Assembly (NCBI RefSeq): GCF_004295125.1
Contig: NZ_CP036170.1
Span: 368,501 to 432,500, forward strand
From: [Clostridium] scindens ATCC 35704
GTDB lineage: Bacteria > Bacillota > Clostridia > Lachnospirales > Lachnospiraceae
DNA: 64,000 nt
Direction of reading: 5' to 3'
The position numbers and the translations under genes are program-made. Below are positions 35,841 through 45,451 of the stretch, one piece after another. Within the stretch, counting starts at the first letter, position 1. Every line of letters starts with the position of its first letter. The notes beneath the pieces were generated by a model. It saw only the letters and a list, made by a program, of their open reading frames with translations. It was not told the DNA's origin and did no database searches.

Positions 35841-36923
35841 ATGAGTAGTATTAAAGAAGTTGCACTATATGCCGGCGTATCTATTTCTACCGTATCAAAT
35901 GTATTGAACGGAACCAAATATGTAAGTCCAGCTTTGACAGAAAAAGTACTTGATGCAGTTCAAAAACTGGAATATGAAGCCAACCCTCTTGCAGCAGGAT
36001 TGAAGAATAAAAAGACGGGATTAATCGGTGTACTGACCCAGGATATGTGTGGTGTATTTTATCCATACATCATCCGCGGAATCAGCGCAATTGCTGATGA
36101 AAAAGAATACCGTATCATTATCTGTGACGTAAACGGGAAAAAAAGCGAATCCTCTGTTTCCGAGTGTGAAAAACAAATGTTTCATAAGTTGTTGCTCAGC
36201 CATGTCGATGGCATTATCTTTGCATCATCCATCGATAAAGCTTCCGAAAAACAGCATTTTAAAGAGATTAAGAATCTAGTACAGAAGCAGAATAAACGGA
36301 TTCCTCTTGTCAGTCTCGAACGTGACCTGACTTCTTTTGGCATTGATTCTGTATATTTTGATAATCTGAATAATGCAAGAAAAGCAGTACAGCATCTGAT
36401 CGACTGCGGATGTAAAAAAATCTGTCATATTACCGGTCCGCGTGAGCTTCAGATTGTTGCGGAACGTCTTGCCGGATACGAAGAATGCTTACTGGAAAAC
36501 TCATTGTTTCTTAATGAGGACAAAATGATCGTAAACGGAAGGTATACGTACCAGAGCGGTTACATGGTCATGAAAGACCTTCTAGAAAAGGTTCCCGATT
36601 TAGACGGTGTTTTCTGTGGGAACGACGAAATGGCAATCGGTGCTTTGAAATTTTTGAAAGAACGCGGTAAAAAAGTTCCGCAGGAAATTAAACTCATGGG
36701 ATATGATGATGTATTCCTATCTACCATTGTTGATCCTACTATTTCCACCATACATATCAGAAAAAATTCCACTGGCAAAAAAGCTGCAGAATTACTGTTT
36801 AACAGGATCGAAAATCCATCTGATAATCCGGAACCAATCGGAATCAAAATGGAAAGTAAGCTCATCATTCGCAATTCGACGATAGAAAACATGCCTGAAA
36901 ATTGGAATTTCAATGACTGGTAA
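35841..36923 (+). CDS. LacI-family repressor of the pentose locus
   Basis: 360 residues: N-terminal HTH and hinge helix (MSSIKEVALYAGVSISTVSN, then YEANPLAAGLKNKKTGLIGV) and a sugar-binding domain of the periplasmic-binding-protein fold (VFCGNDEMAIGALKFLKERG, MGYDDVFLSTIVDPTISTI). The spacing between HTH and effector domain is usual. It diverges from rbsA with about 410 bases between them; the palindrome at 35504-35521 is the obvious binding site. It probably releases DNA when the pentose or a phosphorylated intermediate accumulates. Confidence 0.93.
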   Translation: MSSIKEVALYAGVSISTVSNVLNGTKYVSPALTEKVLDAVQKLEYEANPLAAGLKNKKTGLIGVLTQDMCGVFYPYIIRGISAIADEKEYRIIICDVNGKKSESSVSECEKQMFHKLLLSHVDGIIFASSIDKASEKQHFKEIKNLVQKQNKRIPLVSLERDLTSFGIDSVYFDNLNNARKAVQHLIDCGCKKICHITGPRELQIVAERLAGYEECLLENSLFLNEDKMIVNGRYTYQSGYMVMKDLLEKVPDLDGVFCGNDEMAIGALKFLKERGKKVPQEIKLMGYDDVFLSTIVDPTISTIHIRKNSTGKKAAELLFNRIENPSDNPEPIGIKMESKLIIRNSTIENMPENWNFNDW

Positions 36924-37011
36924 ATACAATTATTAATCTGCCAACAAGACAGGGCATTATAAAATGTCTGCTCTGTTCAAACATGGTAAAGGGATGCAAA
37001 ACTTTGAAATG

Positions 37012-37061
37012 AACTGATGACATTCCTTGGAGCCTGAATGGCTCCTGGAATGTCATTAGTT
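37012..37061. terminator. Long hairpin between the LacI gene and the kdgK remnant
   Basis: ATGACATTCC..GGAGCC with GGCTCC.GGAATGTCAT, flanked by AACT/AGTT, forms a nearly continuous stem of about 20 bp between convergent genes. A T-run is weak on both sides, so it may act as a bidirectional terminator or mark a small mobile repeat. Confidence 0.65.
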
Positions 37062-37125
37062 TCATTCACTGTACTAACGTTTAATATCGTAATTCATATT
37101 CATCAGATTAAGAATTGTCGATACA

Positions 37126-37737
37126 TCAATCCGTTATATTTGCATCACCCCTGATTGTATGCTTGATTGCGCTACTTGCCACTGCAAAATTGATAATGTC
37201 CATCGCTTTGTAATGCTTCATCATTGCATATATCAGTCCGCTGGCGAATGCATCTCCTCCTCCAACACGATCCAGAATGTTAAATGTAAAAAGCTTGCTT
37301 TCAAAGGTATGTCCTTCATACCACATATATGCTTTTAAACTGTTTTCACTTCCGCTATGCGCATAACGTACATGTCTGGCTATACATTTCAAGTTCGGAT
37401 ACCGATCAATAAATATATAAAAAATCTCATCCTGCTGTTCATAATTTGGCTGCAATGGAATATTATCCTTTACATCTCCTTTGCTGTGATCTGCCTCATC
37501 TTTCCATAAATGATACGGTTCAATTCCCAGCAATACGTCTACAAACGGTAAACATTGTGTACAAAAATCTCTGGCCTCTTCCCATGTCCAAAGAGTGCTT
37601 CTAAAATTACCATCAAAACTTACCGTCATCCCTTTTTCTTTTGCCGTTCTCAGACTGTTCAAAATTAACTTTTGACATCCTTCCGATAACGCAGGTGTAA
37701 TGCCACGTAAATGTAACCATGTATAACCTTCTAATAA
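37126..37737 (-). pseudogene. kdgK: 2-keto-3-deoxygluconate kinase (PfkB family), 5' part missing
   Basis: The C-terminal ~200 residues of a KdgK-type sugar kinase. The open frame without a start runs LLEGYTWLHLRGITPALSEG, then VSFDGNFRSTLW and the catalytic region DRVGGGDAFASGLIYAM, with the Asp base intact. A full enzyme has ~340 residues, so about 140 N-terminal residues are gone at 37737, where Tn916-type mobile DNA begins. It would phosphorylate KDG in uronate breakdown, but this fragment lacks the substrate lid and half of the sugar site. Confidence 0.85.
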
Positions 37738-37751
37738 TTAAATAAATTATT

Positions 37752-37901
37752 ATGAGTGCAAATATGACAAATAAAATGGAATGTGAAGCAAGACAATTTG
37801 GTGCGGTTGATGTTATAAAAAAAACAGCATGGGACTTTTTGGATTTAATAAAAGCCAATTTTCCAATAAACTATTTACATCTGAATATTTCACAGCGTTA
37901 A
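37752..37901 (+). CDS. Unrecognised 49-residue open frame at the mobile-element edge
   Basis: It begins MSANMTNKMECEARQFGAVD and ends in a good terminator 4 bases after the stop. It lies upstream of a Tn916-type sigma-like gene on the same strand, so it is probably the 3' end of a lost element gene rather than a full gene. No domain recognised and no clear ribosome site. Confidence 0.35.
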   Translation: MSANMTNKMECEARQFGAVDVIKKTAWDFLDLIKANFPINYLHLNISQR

Positions 37902-37904
37902 AAG

Positions 37905-37938
37905 CTCGTACAAATGTGTATTTTGTACGGGTTTTTTT
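37905..37938 (+). terminator. Rho-independent terminator inside the Tn916-type remnant
   Basis: CTCGTACA/TGTACGGG stem followed by seven T residues. Confidence 0.8.
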
Positions 37939-38022
37939 CTTACCCTTTTTCCTGCATTAGCAAAAGGTATAAACGGCATATCCGTTTATATATTTCATCA
38001 TTTGCGGAAAGGGGGTGGAATT

Positions 38023-38442
38023 ATGGAAACATCTTCTTTCGAGCATATCGTCAGAATACAGTTTAATGCTTTGATGATGACTGTTATTAAATGCACAGTA
38101 AAAAGCAAGAAAAGACAGTTTACAAGACGTTCTAAGCGTGAAGTTTTGTTTTGTGAATTATCAGATATGAAACAACTAGAGCATAGAACAATGGATAACT
38201 ATTCTTGTGATTATATCTCTTTTGAAGTCTTGAATTATACAATCCAAGTATCAAATGAGAAACTTGCTGTTGCTTTACATAAGTTATCAGAGAAACAGCG
38301 TAGTGTTATCTTATTACGCTATTTTCAAGGCATGAGCGACCAAGAAATTTCAGAATTGTATCATGTATCACGTTCTGCTATTTATCGCAGAAGAAGTAAC
38401 GGATTGAAGAAACTGAAAGCACTAATAACTGAAAGGAATTGA
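38023..38442 (+). CDS. Tn916 Orf7-like sigma-factor-type regulator
   Basis: 139 residues. The C-terminal half is a sigma region-4 HTH (LHKLSEKQRSVILLRYFQGM, SDQEISELYHVSRSAIYRRR). In Tn916-type elements, Orf7 and Orf8 activate conjugation and excision genes. The ATG at 38023 has GGGGGTGG upstream. It is followed 4 bases later by an Orf8-like gene, the Tn916 order, but int and xis that should come next are absent. Confidence 0.85.
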   Translation: METSSFEHIVRIQFNALMMTVIKCTVKSKKRQFTRRSKREVLFCELSDMKQLEHRTMDNYSCDYISFEVLNYTIQVSNEKLAVALHKLSEKQRSVILLRYFQGMSDQEISELYHVSRSAIYRRRSNGLKKLKALITERN

Positions 38443-38446
38443 ACAA

Positions 38447-38716
38447 ATGAGAAAAGAATATGGCTATCCCTCACTAGAGGTAATATGCAAAGCGTCTGCC
38501 GGAAATGAACCCGCAATAAAAGAAATCTTGAAATTCTATGACGCTTATGTCTGTAAATTATGCTTGCGTCCGTTTTACCACTCTGAAAATAGTAAAATCA
38601 CTATGCAGGTTGATGAAGAATTAAAAGGTCAAATTCATACAGAAATGATGAAAGTTAATATATCTTCCGTCTTCACCTTCATATATCCTGTTGTCGTTCC
38701 GTCGCTGCAGCCATAA
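38447..38716 (+). pseudogene. Tn916 Orf8-like protein, 3' end replaced
   Basis: The first ~65 residues (MRKEYGYPSLEVICKASAGN, AIKEILKFYDAYVCKLC, QVDEELKGQIHTEMMK) match the HTH-type Orf8 family that works with Orf7. After about position 38650 the frame reads antisense into ybaK, giving a meaningless tail. So the mobile element was cut here and joined to the 3' end of ybaK. Confidence 0.75.
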
Positions 38717-39144
38717 TATTCGGAATCTGCAACTTCCTGGTCAAAAATCACCTGAATCGTCTTATCCCAGTCATCCAGCACGCTGTAGATAGTGGCTGCC
38801 CCTATCTTGGTTCCCAGGATTTCTTCAAATAGTTCCTGTGGCGCAAAAGATACCCGGGGAATCTCCAAAGCCTCGCAGAATTTCTTTGTGTCAAACGGCT
38901 TTTTGTCCGTGGTAATAAATAGATAGAACAGGGTCTTTTTCTTGTTGCACAGAAAGAGTGTCTTAACCATGTCCATATCCAGTTTCGCATTGATCTGCAC
39001 ACAGTCTTCCATCGTAATTGCCTCATCCGTGTCCACCCTTTTATAGGGTATCTTTAATTCTGCTAAAACCTGGTATACTTTTTGCTGCAAAGGCGTTTTG
39101 AATGCTTCTGGCGCATCTGTTTTGATTTCACTTACATAGAACAT
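38635..39144 (-). CDS. ybaK: YbaK/ProX-type Cys-tRNA(Pro)/prolyl-tRNA deacylase, altered C-terminus
   Basis: 169 residues. It hydrolyses mischarged tRNA(Pro). Seen: YRVDTDEAITMEDCVQINAK-like N-terminal strand and helix, VKTLFLCNKKKTLFYLFITT with the usual catalytic-region Lys, and IGAATIYSVLDD (family GxxSP-like loop as GAAT). I use the ATG behind GAAGGTG. The frame ends TEDILTFIISV, where homologues continue for about 10-15 residues; the last codons come from the mobile-element junction. It may still be active because the lost tail is outside the core. Confidence 0.82.
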   Translation of the reverse strand: MFYVSEIKTDAPEAFKTPLQQKVYQVLAELKIPYKRVDTDEAITMEDCVQINAKLDMDMVKTLFLCNKKKTLFYLFITTDKKPFDTKKFCEALEIPRVSFAPQELFEEILGTKIGAATIYSVLDDWDKTIQVIFDQEVADSEYYGCSDGTTTGYMKVKTEDILTFIISV

Positions 39145-39272
39145 ATTTTCACCTTCTTTAAAAATCATTTGATTATTTCCAAGCCTTATTGTATCATACA
39201 GACATCAAACACAATAACGAATATTTCTCATATTAAGCATGACAATATCGGATGGATAGGAGGATACTAAAT

Positions 39273-39566
39273 ATGGACATGAATATCCAGAAATATATGG
39301 CATTTGTAAAGGCTGTAGAGTATGGCAGTTTTACAAAAGCCGCCGAGATATTGAACTACTCCCAATCCGGGATTAGCCGCATAATCAACGACTTGGAAAA
39401 AGAATGGCAAGTCGTCCTGTTGGAGCGAAGAAAGACAGGGGTCAGACTGACCAGCGACGGAATGAAACTGCTTCTCTGGCCGTGCGTCGGTTCCTGGAAT
39501 ACCTGGAATACCGCTAATTCCCGTTATCAATTAGAGAATCATCATCGCATGAAACACATTGAATAA
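39273..39566 (+). pseudogene. LysR-family regulator, HTH domain only
   Basis: AGGAGG precedes the ATG. About 70 residues of an ordinary LysR DNA-binding domain (MDMNIQKYMAFVKAVEYGSF, NYSQSGISRIINDLEKEW, GVRLTSDGMKLL) are followed by ~25 unrelated residues and a stop. The effector domain is missing, removed by a deletion ending next to the convergent permease gene. Confidence 0.85.
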
Positions 39567-40496
39567 ATATCCTACAACAATAATCCCGACCGTGCAGATT
39601 GCGATAAACACCGCCAACAGCCTGGGCTTGACGGCTTTTCTAAGCATGATCATGGATGGCAGGCTTAATGTAGTGACTGCCATCATGAACGCAAGCACTG
39701 TCCCCAGCTGCGCCCCTTTAGAAAGCAGCGCTTCCGCAACCGGAATGGTGCCAAAAATATCGGCACACATGGGGATTCCAACCAAAGTGGCAAGGATTAC
39801 TCCGAATGGATTATCGCTCCCCAACACTGCTTCTATCAGATCCTGGGGAATCCAGTTGTGTATAAATGCTCCTATGGCTACGCCAATAAGGATGCAAGGA
39901 AATACCTTTTTAAAGGTGCCTGCTACTAGCTTCCTGGCAAACTGCATTCTGTCTTTCTTCGTGAGCGTTGGCGAATCGATATCTACATTTCCCGCCTGTG
40001 CAATGAACTCCTCCACGTAACGTTCCATATGCATTCTTTCAATCAGCATTCCTCCAATAACTGCGATAGCCAAGCCAATTACCACATAAGAAACTGTGAC
40101 TTTCGCTCCAAATATGCTCATCAGCAGTACAAGGCTTCCCAGATCCACCATCGGAGAGGAAATCAGGAAGGAAAACGTAACGCCCAGGGGCAGTCCAGCG
40201 CTGGTAAATCCAATGAACAGCGGTATGGATGAGCACGAACAGAAAGGCGTCACCGTCCCCAGCAGCGCTGATACCACATTTGCACCAATGCCGTGGAAAC
40301 GTCCCAATTTTTTCTTGCTTCTCTCCGGCGGAAAATAACTCTGGATATAAGAAATGACAAAAATCAAAAAGCATAGCAATACCGTTATCTTGATCACATC
40401 GTAGAGAAAGAACTGAATGCTCCCTCCAAGTCTTGCGTTAATGTCCATGCCTGCGCCAGCCAGCAGGCTGCCTATCATTTTCCCCAGCCATTCCAT
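39531..40496 (-). CDS. ArsP/YraQ-family permease
   Basis: 321 residues with about eight membrane segments and the family motif TVTPFCSCSSIPLFIGFTSA, plus FLISSPMVDLGSLVLLMS. This family includes ArsP, an efflux permease for trivalent organoarsenicals. It overlaps the ArsR-type gene by 22 bases, and that regulator has the arsenic-type CxC pair, so organoarsenical (or another soft-metal) efflux is the best-supported role. An electron-deficient metal such as Zn or Cu remains possible. Confidence 0.82.
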   Translation of the reverse strand: MEWLGKMIGSLLAGAGMDINARLGGSIQFFLYDVIKITVLLCFLIFVISYIQSYFPPERSKKKLGRFHGIGANVVSALLGTVTPFCSCSSIPLFIGFTSAGLPLGVTFSFLISSPMVDLGSLVLLMSIFGAKVTVSYVVIGLAIAVIGGMLIERMHMERYVEEFIAQAGNVDIDSPTLTKKDRMQFARKLVAGTFKKVFPCILIGVAIGAFIHNWIPQDLIEAVLGSDNPFGVILATLVGIPMCADIFGTIPVAEALLSKGAQLGTVLAFMMAVTTLSLPSMIMLRKAVKPRLLAVFIAICTVGIIVVGYLFNVFHAMMIL

Positions 40497-40822
40497 GCCA
40501 AGAATCTGATCCTGTATAAATAGCAGAACTGTTCTCTATCCAAGTCGGGCGTCGTAAGCCTCGCCAGACGTTTTAAGGCCCGGTCTCTTCCTGATGCGCT
40601 TAGCCTGTAATGCGTCCACTTTCCTTCCTGCCTGCTGTCCACAATGCCTGACTCGCATAATATCTTCATGTGATACGACAATGCGGACTGGCCTATGCCC
40701 ATATCATCGATCAGGAAGCAGGCGCATTTCTCCCCGCTTCTTAACAGGCTTATAATCTTAAGCCGCTTTTCATCACATAGGGCCTTAAATATTTTTGCGT
40801 CTTCTGTATATTCCTTTTCCAT
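40475..40822 (-). CDS. ArsR/SmtB-family metalloregulator
   Basis: 115 residues with the winged HTH (KALCDEKRLKIISLLRSGEK, GIGQSALSYHMKILCESGIV). The metal motif is EKCACFLIDD, a CxC pair in helix alpha3 as in arsenite-sensing ArsR. A third ligand is not obvious, although one further Cys follows in the recognition helix. It represses its own operon, here with the ArsP-like permease, and lets go when As(III)-type ligands bind. Confidence 0.9.
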   Translation of the reverse strand: MEKEYTEDAKIFKALCDEKRLKIISLLRSGEKCACFLIDDMGIGQSALSYHMKILCESGIVDSRQEGKWTHYRLSASGRDRALKRLARLTTPDLDREQFCYLYRIRFLAWNGWGK

Positions 40823-40866
40823 AATCCGCCCTCACATCAATAATTTTTGATAAGCAAATTACTTCC

Positions 40867-41828
40867 TTACTCCATCACGGTCAGCAGTTCCTTGGGCCTG
40901 CATCTTACAATCACCAGAAAGGATAAACCCGCTGACAATGCCACGATAAGCAGTCCCATCCCACCTGCCGCTAGAACGGCTGGTGGATTTAATTCCATAT
41001 TCAACTGCACATCCACGTCTACCGCATCCATATCAATCGGGCGATCAAAAGAAAAACTCGTCTCTTCTTCTAAACGCTGCTCTGTCTTGACGACAGAATC
41101 ATTGGCCAGTTCACCGGATACCAACGCTTTCCCCGCATCCGAAGGCGCTATATGCCGTCCTTCTTCCAGTTGAAATAGATCCAGCATAAAATACTCATTA
41201 AGCGCGCTGTCTGTATTTCCCAACAAACGGGCCATCTGGGCCTTGCTGTCCGCTTCCATTGAAAACTTTCTCGCCTTAAGCACGAGTTCCGGAACTGTCA
41301 AGTAGTAGGTCGCCATCGCATTATAAGCCTTAATGCCATCAATCTTCATCACCTGATCGATCATAGACTGATCCACCGTCTGAAGGATGTCCATCTTCTG
41401 ATAGTCGGTCTCAACCTTAAAGTATCCGCCAATCTCTTCCCTGAGTCTGGCCACGGTTCCCTCTGACGCCTGGCTGATAGCCGTGTCCAAAAGAACCAGC
41501 GTCATAATCGTCAAAAACAGCACCAGCAGCAACGCCAAGAATCCGCTTTGATCAGTACCCCTCGGGCCGGATTATCTTCTGGATCTCTGGGAAAAAGCAG
41601 CGCTGGAAATCGAAAAATGCCTTGCCGGTACAGGGAAATAGCAGATTCTTGGCAAACTCCGACAAAGTCCTTCTGACTGCGTTTTTTTTCAATTCGCAGA
41701 TCGATCGGTTCCTCCTTTATCGCTTCCCGGTACATTCCGTATCCCTTTATTCCGAAGAAGACAGCGCTTCCCAGCACCATATAAATCAGAAATATCAGAC
41801 AGTTGAAGAGTTTTCGTTTTTTTCCCAT
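40867..41828 (-). pseudogene. FtsX-type ABC permease remnant, frameshifted and internally deleted
   Basis: Two overlapping frames. The upstream one (41511-41828) starts with a membrane segment (LFNCLIFLIYMVLGSAVFFG) and ends by reading out of frame. The other (40867-41538) has FLTIMTLVLLDTAISQASEG, an extracellular domain, and then a single C-terminal helix ending RCRPKELLTVME. An ordinary permease of this kind has three to four C-terminal helices, so the middle is deleted. It follows the large intact permease gene and may have been its second subunit. Confidence 0.65.
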
Positions 41829-41883
41829 AACTACCCATTCCTTTCTATCGCATCCGCGTAGAATCCATGATCAAATTGCACCA

Positions 41884-44460
41884 TTAAGTCATATCATCAC
41901 GGAGTGCGTCAATAATATTTTCCTTCCTTATCTTGCTGACCGCATAAAGCATGGTAATAAATATTACTAGGAACACGCTGATTATACTGATTCCAATGCT
42001 TGCCCACGGCAGTACGAAGTGGCTGTCCGCTATCATTGCCCTGCAAATCATCCACGATGAAACGATCGCCACCGGAAGCCCAAAAAGCAGTGATCTCACG
42101 CCATAAAAGGCGCACTCAAACCGCATCATTTTGTTGAAATCCCGGTCAGACATCCCTACGGAGCGTAACATGGCAAGTTCCCTCCGGCGCAGCTTGATAT
42201 TCGTCGAGATCGTATTGAACACGTTGGCAATAGCAATCAGCGATATCATAATAATAAATGTATAGGAAAATACATTGGCAACAAAGATATAATTCCTTCC
42301 TTCCTCAAGAGCATCCGATGTGTTCATAAAAGTATATGCAGAGGTAAGGGACGCTTCTTGGACCATGGCCTTCATCTCGTTCTCTGATTTTGGGGGGTTC
42401 TCTGACTGGAAGGTCAATCCTTTCACTTTCAAGTCCGCCGGATTATCGGCAGGATACAGATACGCCTTCATAGACCAGGGCGCCATCACTTGGAAAGAGT
42501 AAGGCCTCTGCTCCGTGGCTCCAGCTATCGGAGGCGAATCCGGCGGTACGGTCTCGACGAACGTAACGCTTATGTTCTGGCCTTGCGCCTCCCCTGTTTC
42601 CGCGCTTGCCTTTGGCATGACGGCCAGGTCCATAGAGGGATTCGTAAACATATCCTTAAGATCGTTCACTCCTTCTGCCTTTTCATCGTTCATTTTGGCA
42701 ACGGCAATCATTTTCCCATTCTTCCCGGTATATTCCTCTGTCGGCAAGCCCAGATCCTTTACGATCTTCAGATAAGCGTTGTCGTCAAGAAACTGGATAT
42801 CCATGGGCAGTTTCACCGTTCCCTCCGAAGAATGCCCTCCAACGGCTTTCCAGTAATCTTCCGTAAGTTCGCCGGGACTGACTGTACACATATATGCCAC
42901 GAAGGCCTGATAGGAACTTTCGGTAACTCCTTCCGCAAGTTTGAGTTTATCGAATAGTTTAAGCATGTCAGAATCATCCATGGCCTGGGTTCCAAAACCT
43001 ATATCATAGCTGGTCACCACCTTTGCCTGTTTTGTCTCTTGATTCATGCTTGTTACAAGGGCGCTGGTGGAGACAAACAGCACGATACTCAACGCAAGAG
43101 ACAAGACGATGCTCCTATACCGCTTTTTATTCCTTTTAAAGTTCTTAAGTGCAAGAGTTCCTTCCAGACCGCATATGCGCCTTGTCATTCTTAATATTCT
43201 TACAGCCTTTGCCTCTACTTTGATCTCGTTTGTCTGGCGGATACAATCCATCACTGGTGTTTTGGCTGCCTTTCTTGCCGGGATATAGGCTGAAATCAAA
43301 ATCGTGATTATGCTGACTGCAACCGCTCCTATGATTGCCAGGGCTGATATATCCATGGTTAATGAAACGCCAGTATTAAAAATGCTGCTGAGTTTTTTGG
43401 TTATACCCATGATTATAAGCCCGATACTTGCCAGGCCCAGGCAGATGCCAACAGGAATTCCCACCGCGCCGATGCAAAGTCCTTCAAAAAGTACGGAATT
43501 GCGCAATTGCTTCGATGTAGCCCCCACGGAGGAAAGAATTCCAATCTGCCGCATGCGCTCATTCAGAGAGATGCTGAACGAGTTATATATCAGGAATATG
43601 GAGCCCACCATGATAATCGCAATTACAATAACGCCAGCCGAATACAGCAGTGCATTAAATACCCGGTCGGATGGGTTGTCCGATAGTCCCATAACGCGAA
43701 GCACATTATGGTTCAGGATGTATGCATGGCCATCTCCCGCGCTCTCTGCGTATGAGTGGATCTGCCGCGGATTCCGAAGCGACACGAACACGCTGAGTTC
43801 TGCCCCTTGCATGCTTTCCTCATTTCTTGTGATCAAGGTGTAACCCGGCGACGAATCCTCTTCAAAGACTGGCGTTCTGCAGACTCCTACGACCGTATAC
43901 TCTTTCTCCACCTGGGGCGCGAATATCTCAGTTCCGGCTTTGTAGGGATCGCCCTGGCCCAGTTTTTTATCTCCGTCTATGCGGTTACCCACGGCGAGAG
44001 ATATCGTATCGCCCACTGCGTAGGAAGCGCCGCCTTCCGCTGTCGCTCTTCCGGACAGAAGAATCTCCCTGTCATTTTCAGGCAGTCTGCCTGACAGCAA
44101 CGTTACAGGCAGGGCATCAAACGTCTTCTGACTGAATCCCGCAATAAAAAAATATGGCTTATTTGGATTCTCTCCGCCTTCAATCCTGGCATATCCGATA
44201 TTTTCAAAGGATACGGTCTTTTCCACTTTCTTATCGCTGCTTATCTCCTTTTTAAAAGAGGAGTCCGCATCTAGATATGCGACCTGCCAGTCGCCATATT
44301 TACTGGCTGCTACTTCTGCCATATAGTTCATCAGAGAGACCCCAAAAGTAGTCACTGCCGTAATCATAGCAGCGGACAGAACGACACCGATAATCGTCAC
44401 GATCGTCCGTGTACGGTTCTTTTTTAGACCTTGCATGGCAACCTTATTAAATATGTTCAT
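41884..44460 (-). CDS. Large FtsX-type ABC exporter permease
   Basis: 858 residues with two FtsX units: an N-terminal helix (VTIIGVVLSAAMITAVTTFG), a large outer domain, three helices ending SAYIPARKAAKTPVMDCIRQ, then a second unit ending with SLIAIANVFNTISTNIKLRR, RELAMLRSVGMSDRDF. This layout is that of exporters for peptides or for antimicrobial resistance/lipoprotein release. Its start overlaps the ATPase stop (TAATG), so they form one unit. Confidence 0.9.
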   Translation of the reverse strand: MNIFNKVAMQGLKKNRTRTIVTIIGVVLSAAMITAVTTFGVSLMNYMAEVAASKYGDWQVAYLDADSSFKKEISSDKKVEKTVSFENIGYARIEGGENPNKPYFFIAGFSQKTFDALPVTLLSGRLPENDREILLSGRATAEGGASYAVGDTISLAVGNRIDGDKKLGQGDPYKAGTEIFAPQVEKEYTVVGVCRTPVFEEDSSPGYTLITRNEESMQGAELSVFVSLRNPRQIHSYAESAGDGHAYILNHNVLRVMGLSDNPSDRVFNALLYSAGVIVIAIIMVGSIFLIYNSFSISLNERMRQIGILSSVGATSKQLRNSVLFEGLCIGAVGIPVGICLGLASIGLIIMGITKKLSSIFNTGVSLTMDISALAIIGAVAVSIITILISAYIPARKAAKTPVMDCIRQTNEIKVEAKAVRILRMTRRICGLEGTLALKNFKRNKKRYRSIVLSLALSIVLFVSTSALVTSMNQETKQAKVVTSYDIGFGTQAMDDSDMLKLFDKLKLAEGVTESSYQAFVAYMCTVSPGELTEDYWKAVGGHSSEGTVKLPMDIQFLDDNAYLKIVKDLGLPTEEYTGKNGKMIAVAKMNDEKAEGVNDLKDMFTNPSMDLAVMPKASAETGEAQGQNISVTFVETVPPDSPPIAGATEQRPYSFQVMAPWSMKAYLYPADNPADLKVKGLTFQSENPPKSENEMKAMVQEASLTSAYTFMNTSDALEEGRNYIFVANVFSYTFIIMISLIAIANVFNTISTNIKLRRRELAMLRSVGMSDRDFNKMMRFECAFYGVRSLLFGLPVAIVSSWMICRAMIADSHFVLPWASIGISIISVFLVIFITMLYAVSKIRKENIIDALRDDMT

Positions 44461-45167
44461 TATCGTGCCACCTGCCTCTCATCCCGCACCACTTTGCCGT
44501 CCGATATCCCGATGATGCGGTCTGCCTGTAGGGCGATATTCTCGTCATGCGTAACGAGTAGCAATGTCTGCCCATATTTTTTATTGCTTTCCTTCAGCAG
44601 CTTGATTATCTCATGCCCGTTCCGGCTGTCCAAGCTTCCGGTCGGCTCATCGGCAAGCATGACCTGAGGCGCATTCATCAGAGCCCGCCCGATGGCGACC
44701 CGCTGCTGCTGGCCTCCCGAGAGCTGGTTAGGCAGATGATTCTTTCGCCCCTCTAGGCCCAGCAGATTCAGCAGGTCTTTCAGCCGTTCCTTATTTACCT
44801 TCCTCTTATCCATAAGGATAGGCAGCGTCATATTTTCCACTACATTCAGAGTGGGGATCAAATTGTGGAACTGATAGATTAGCCCCACCTGTCGCCTGCG
44901 GAAAATTGCAAGTTTTTCATTATTCTGGGCATACACATCCTGCCCATTCAGATAGACTTTTCCGCTTGTAGGCACATCCACTCCCGCAATGATGTGAAGC
45001 AGCGTGGACTTGCCGGATCCGGAAGAACCGATAATTGCGGTAAATTCCCCCTTTTCTATGGTAAGAGAAACTCCATCAAGCGCAGTGACTTGATTCTCCC
45101 CCTTCCCATAAACCTTATATAGATTTTCAACTCTTAAAAACTCCATTATGTGAGCCTCCTTTTTCAT
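44460..45167 (-). CDS. ABC exporter ATP-binding protein (MacB/LolD type)
   Basis: 235 residues. Walker A GSSGSGKSTLLHI, Q-loop YQFHNLIPTLNV, signature [15 protein letters not shown], Walker B VMLADEPTGSLD, H-loop LLLVTHDENIA. It is the partner of the 858-residue permease. The start may be the second ATG (MEFLRVENLYK), as GGAGGC lies just before it or between the two. A response-regulator gene diverges about 280 bases upstream. Confidence 0.92.
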   Translation of the reverse strand: MKKEAHIMEFLRVENLYKVYGKGENQVTALDGVSLTIEKGEFTAIIGSSGSGKSTLLHIIAGVDVPTSGKVYLNGQDVYAQNNEKLAIFRRRQVGLIYQFHNLIPTLNVVENMTLPILMDKRKVNKERLKDLLNLLGLEGRKNHLPNQLSGGQQQRVAIGRALMNAPQVMLADEPTGSLDSRNGHEIIKLLKESNKKYGQTLLLVTHDENIALQADRIIGISDGKVVRDERQVAR

Positions 45168-45397
45168 AAATGTTAATCTTGAATTTACCCATATAATAGA
45201 ACTCTCAACTTACTTTTCTGTGACTTTTAAGTGAGACATCCGTCACTTTCCGATGAAGAATACGTCATTTTATATAGAGAGTAAAACAAAAAACCCGTAA
45301 ATGTAAAGTTTTCATAAGGATGTTTTTAAGATTTAGGATTTACTTTGCCACAATGCCTTATAATAAAATAGTCGTTTTTTCATAAAATCCGTCCGCC

Positions 45398-45418
45398 GTA
45401 ACATTTTGCGGACATTTG
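45398..45418 (+). promoter_or_regulatory. Response-regulator box upstream of the two-component genes
   Basis: GTAACATTTTGCGGACATTT plus G, which recurs with one change at 46790-46810 before the ABC gene. TATACT lies about 10 bases downstream. An AACATTT/GACATTT direct repeat with about 11-base period is what OmpR-type dimers bind. Confidence 0.65.
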
Positions 45419-45451
45419 CCTGTTATACTATCAGCAAAAGGAAGTGAGGAT

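Noticed and set aside
42490..42957. 155-codon plus-strand frame within the large permease
   Set aside because: Antisense to an intact 858-residue permease with clear FtsX motifs; no domain of its own.
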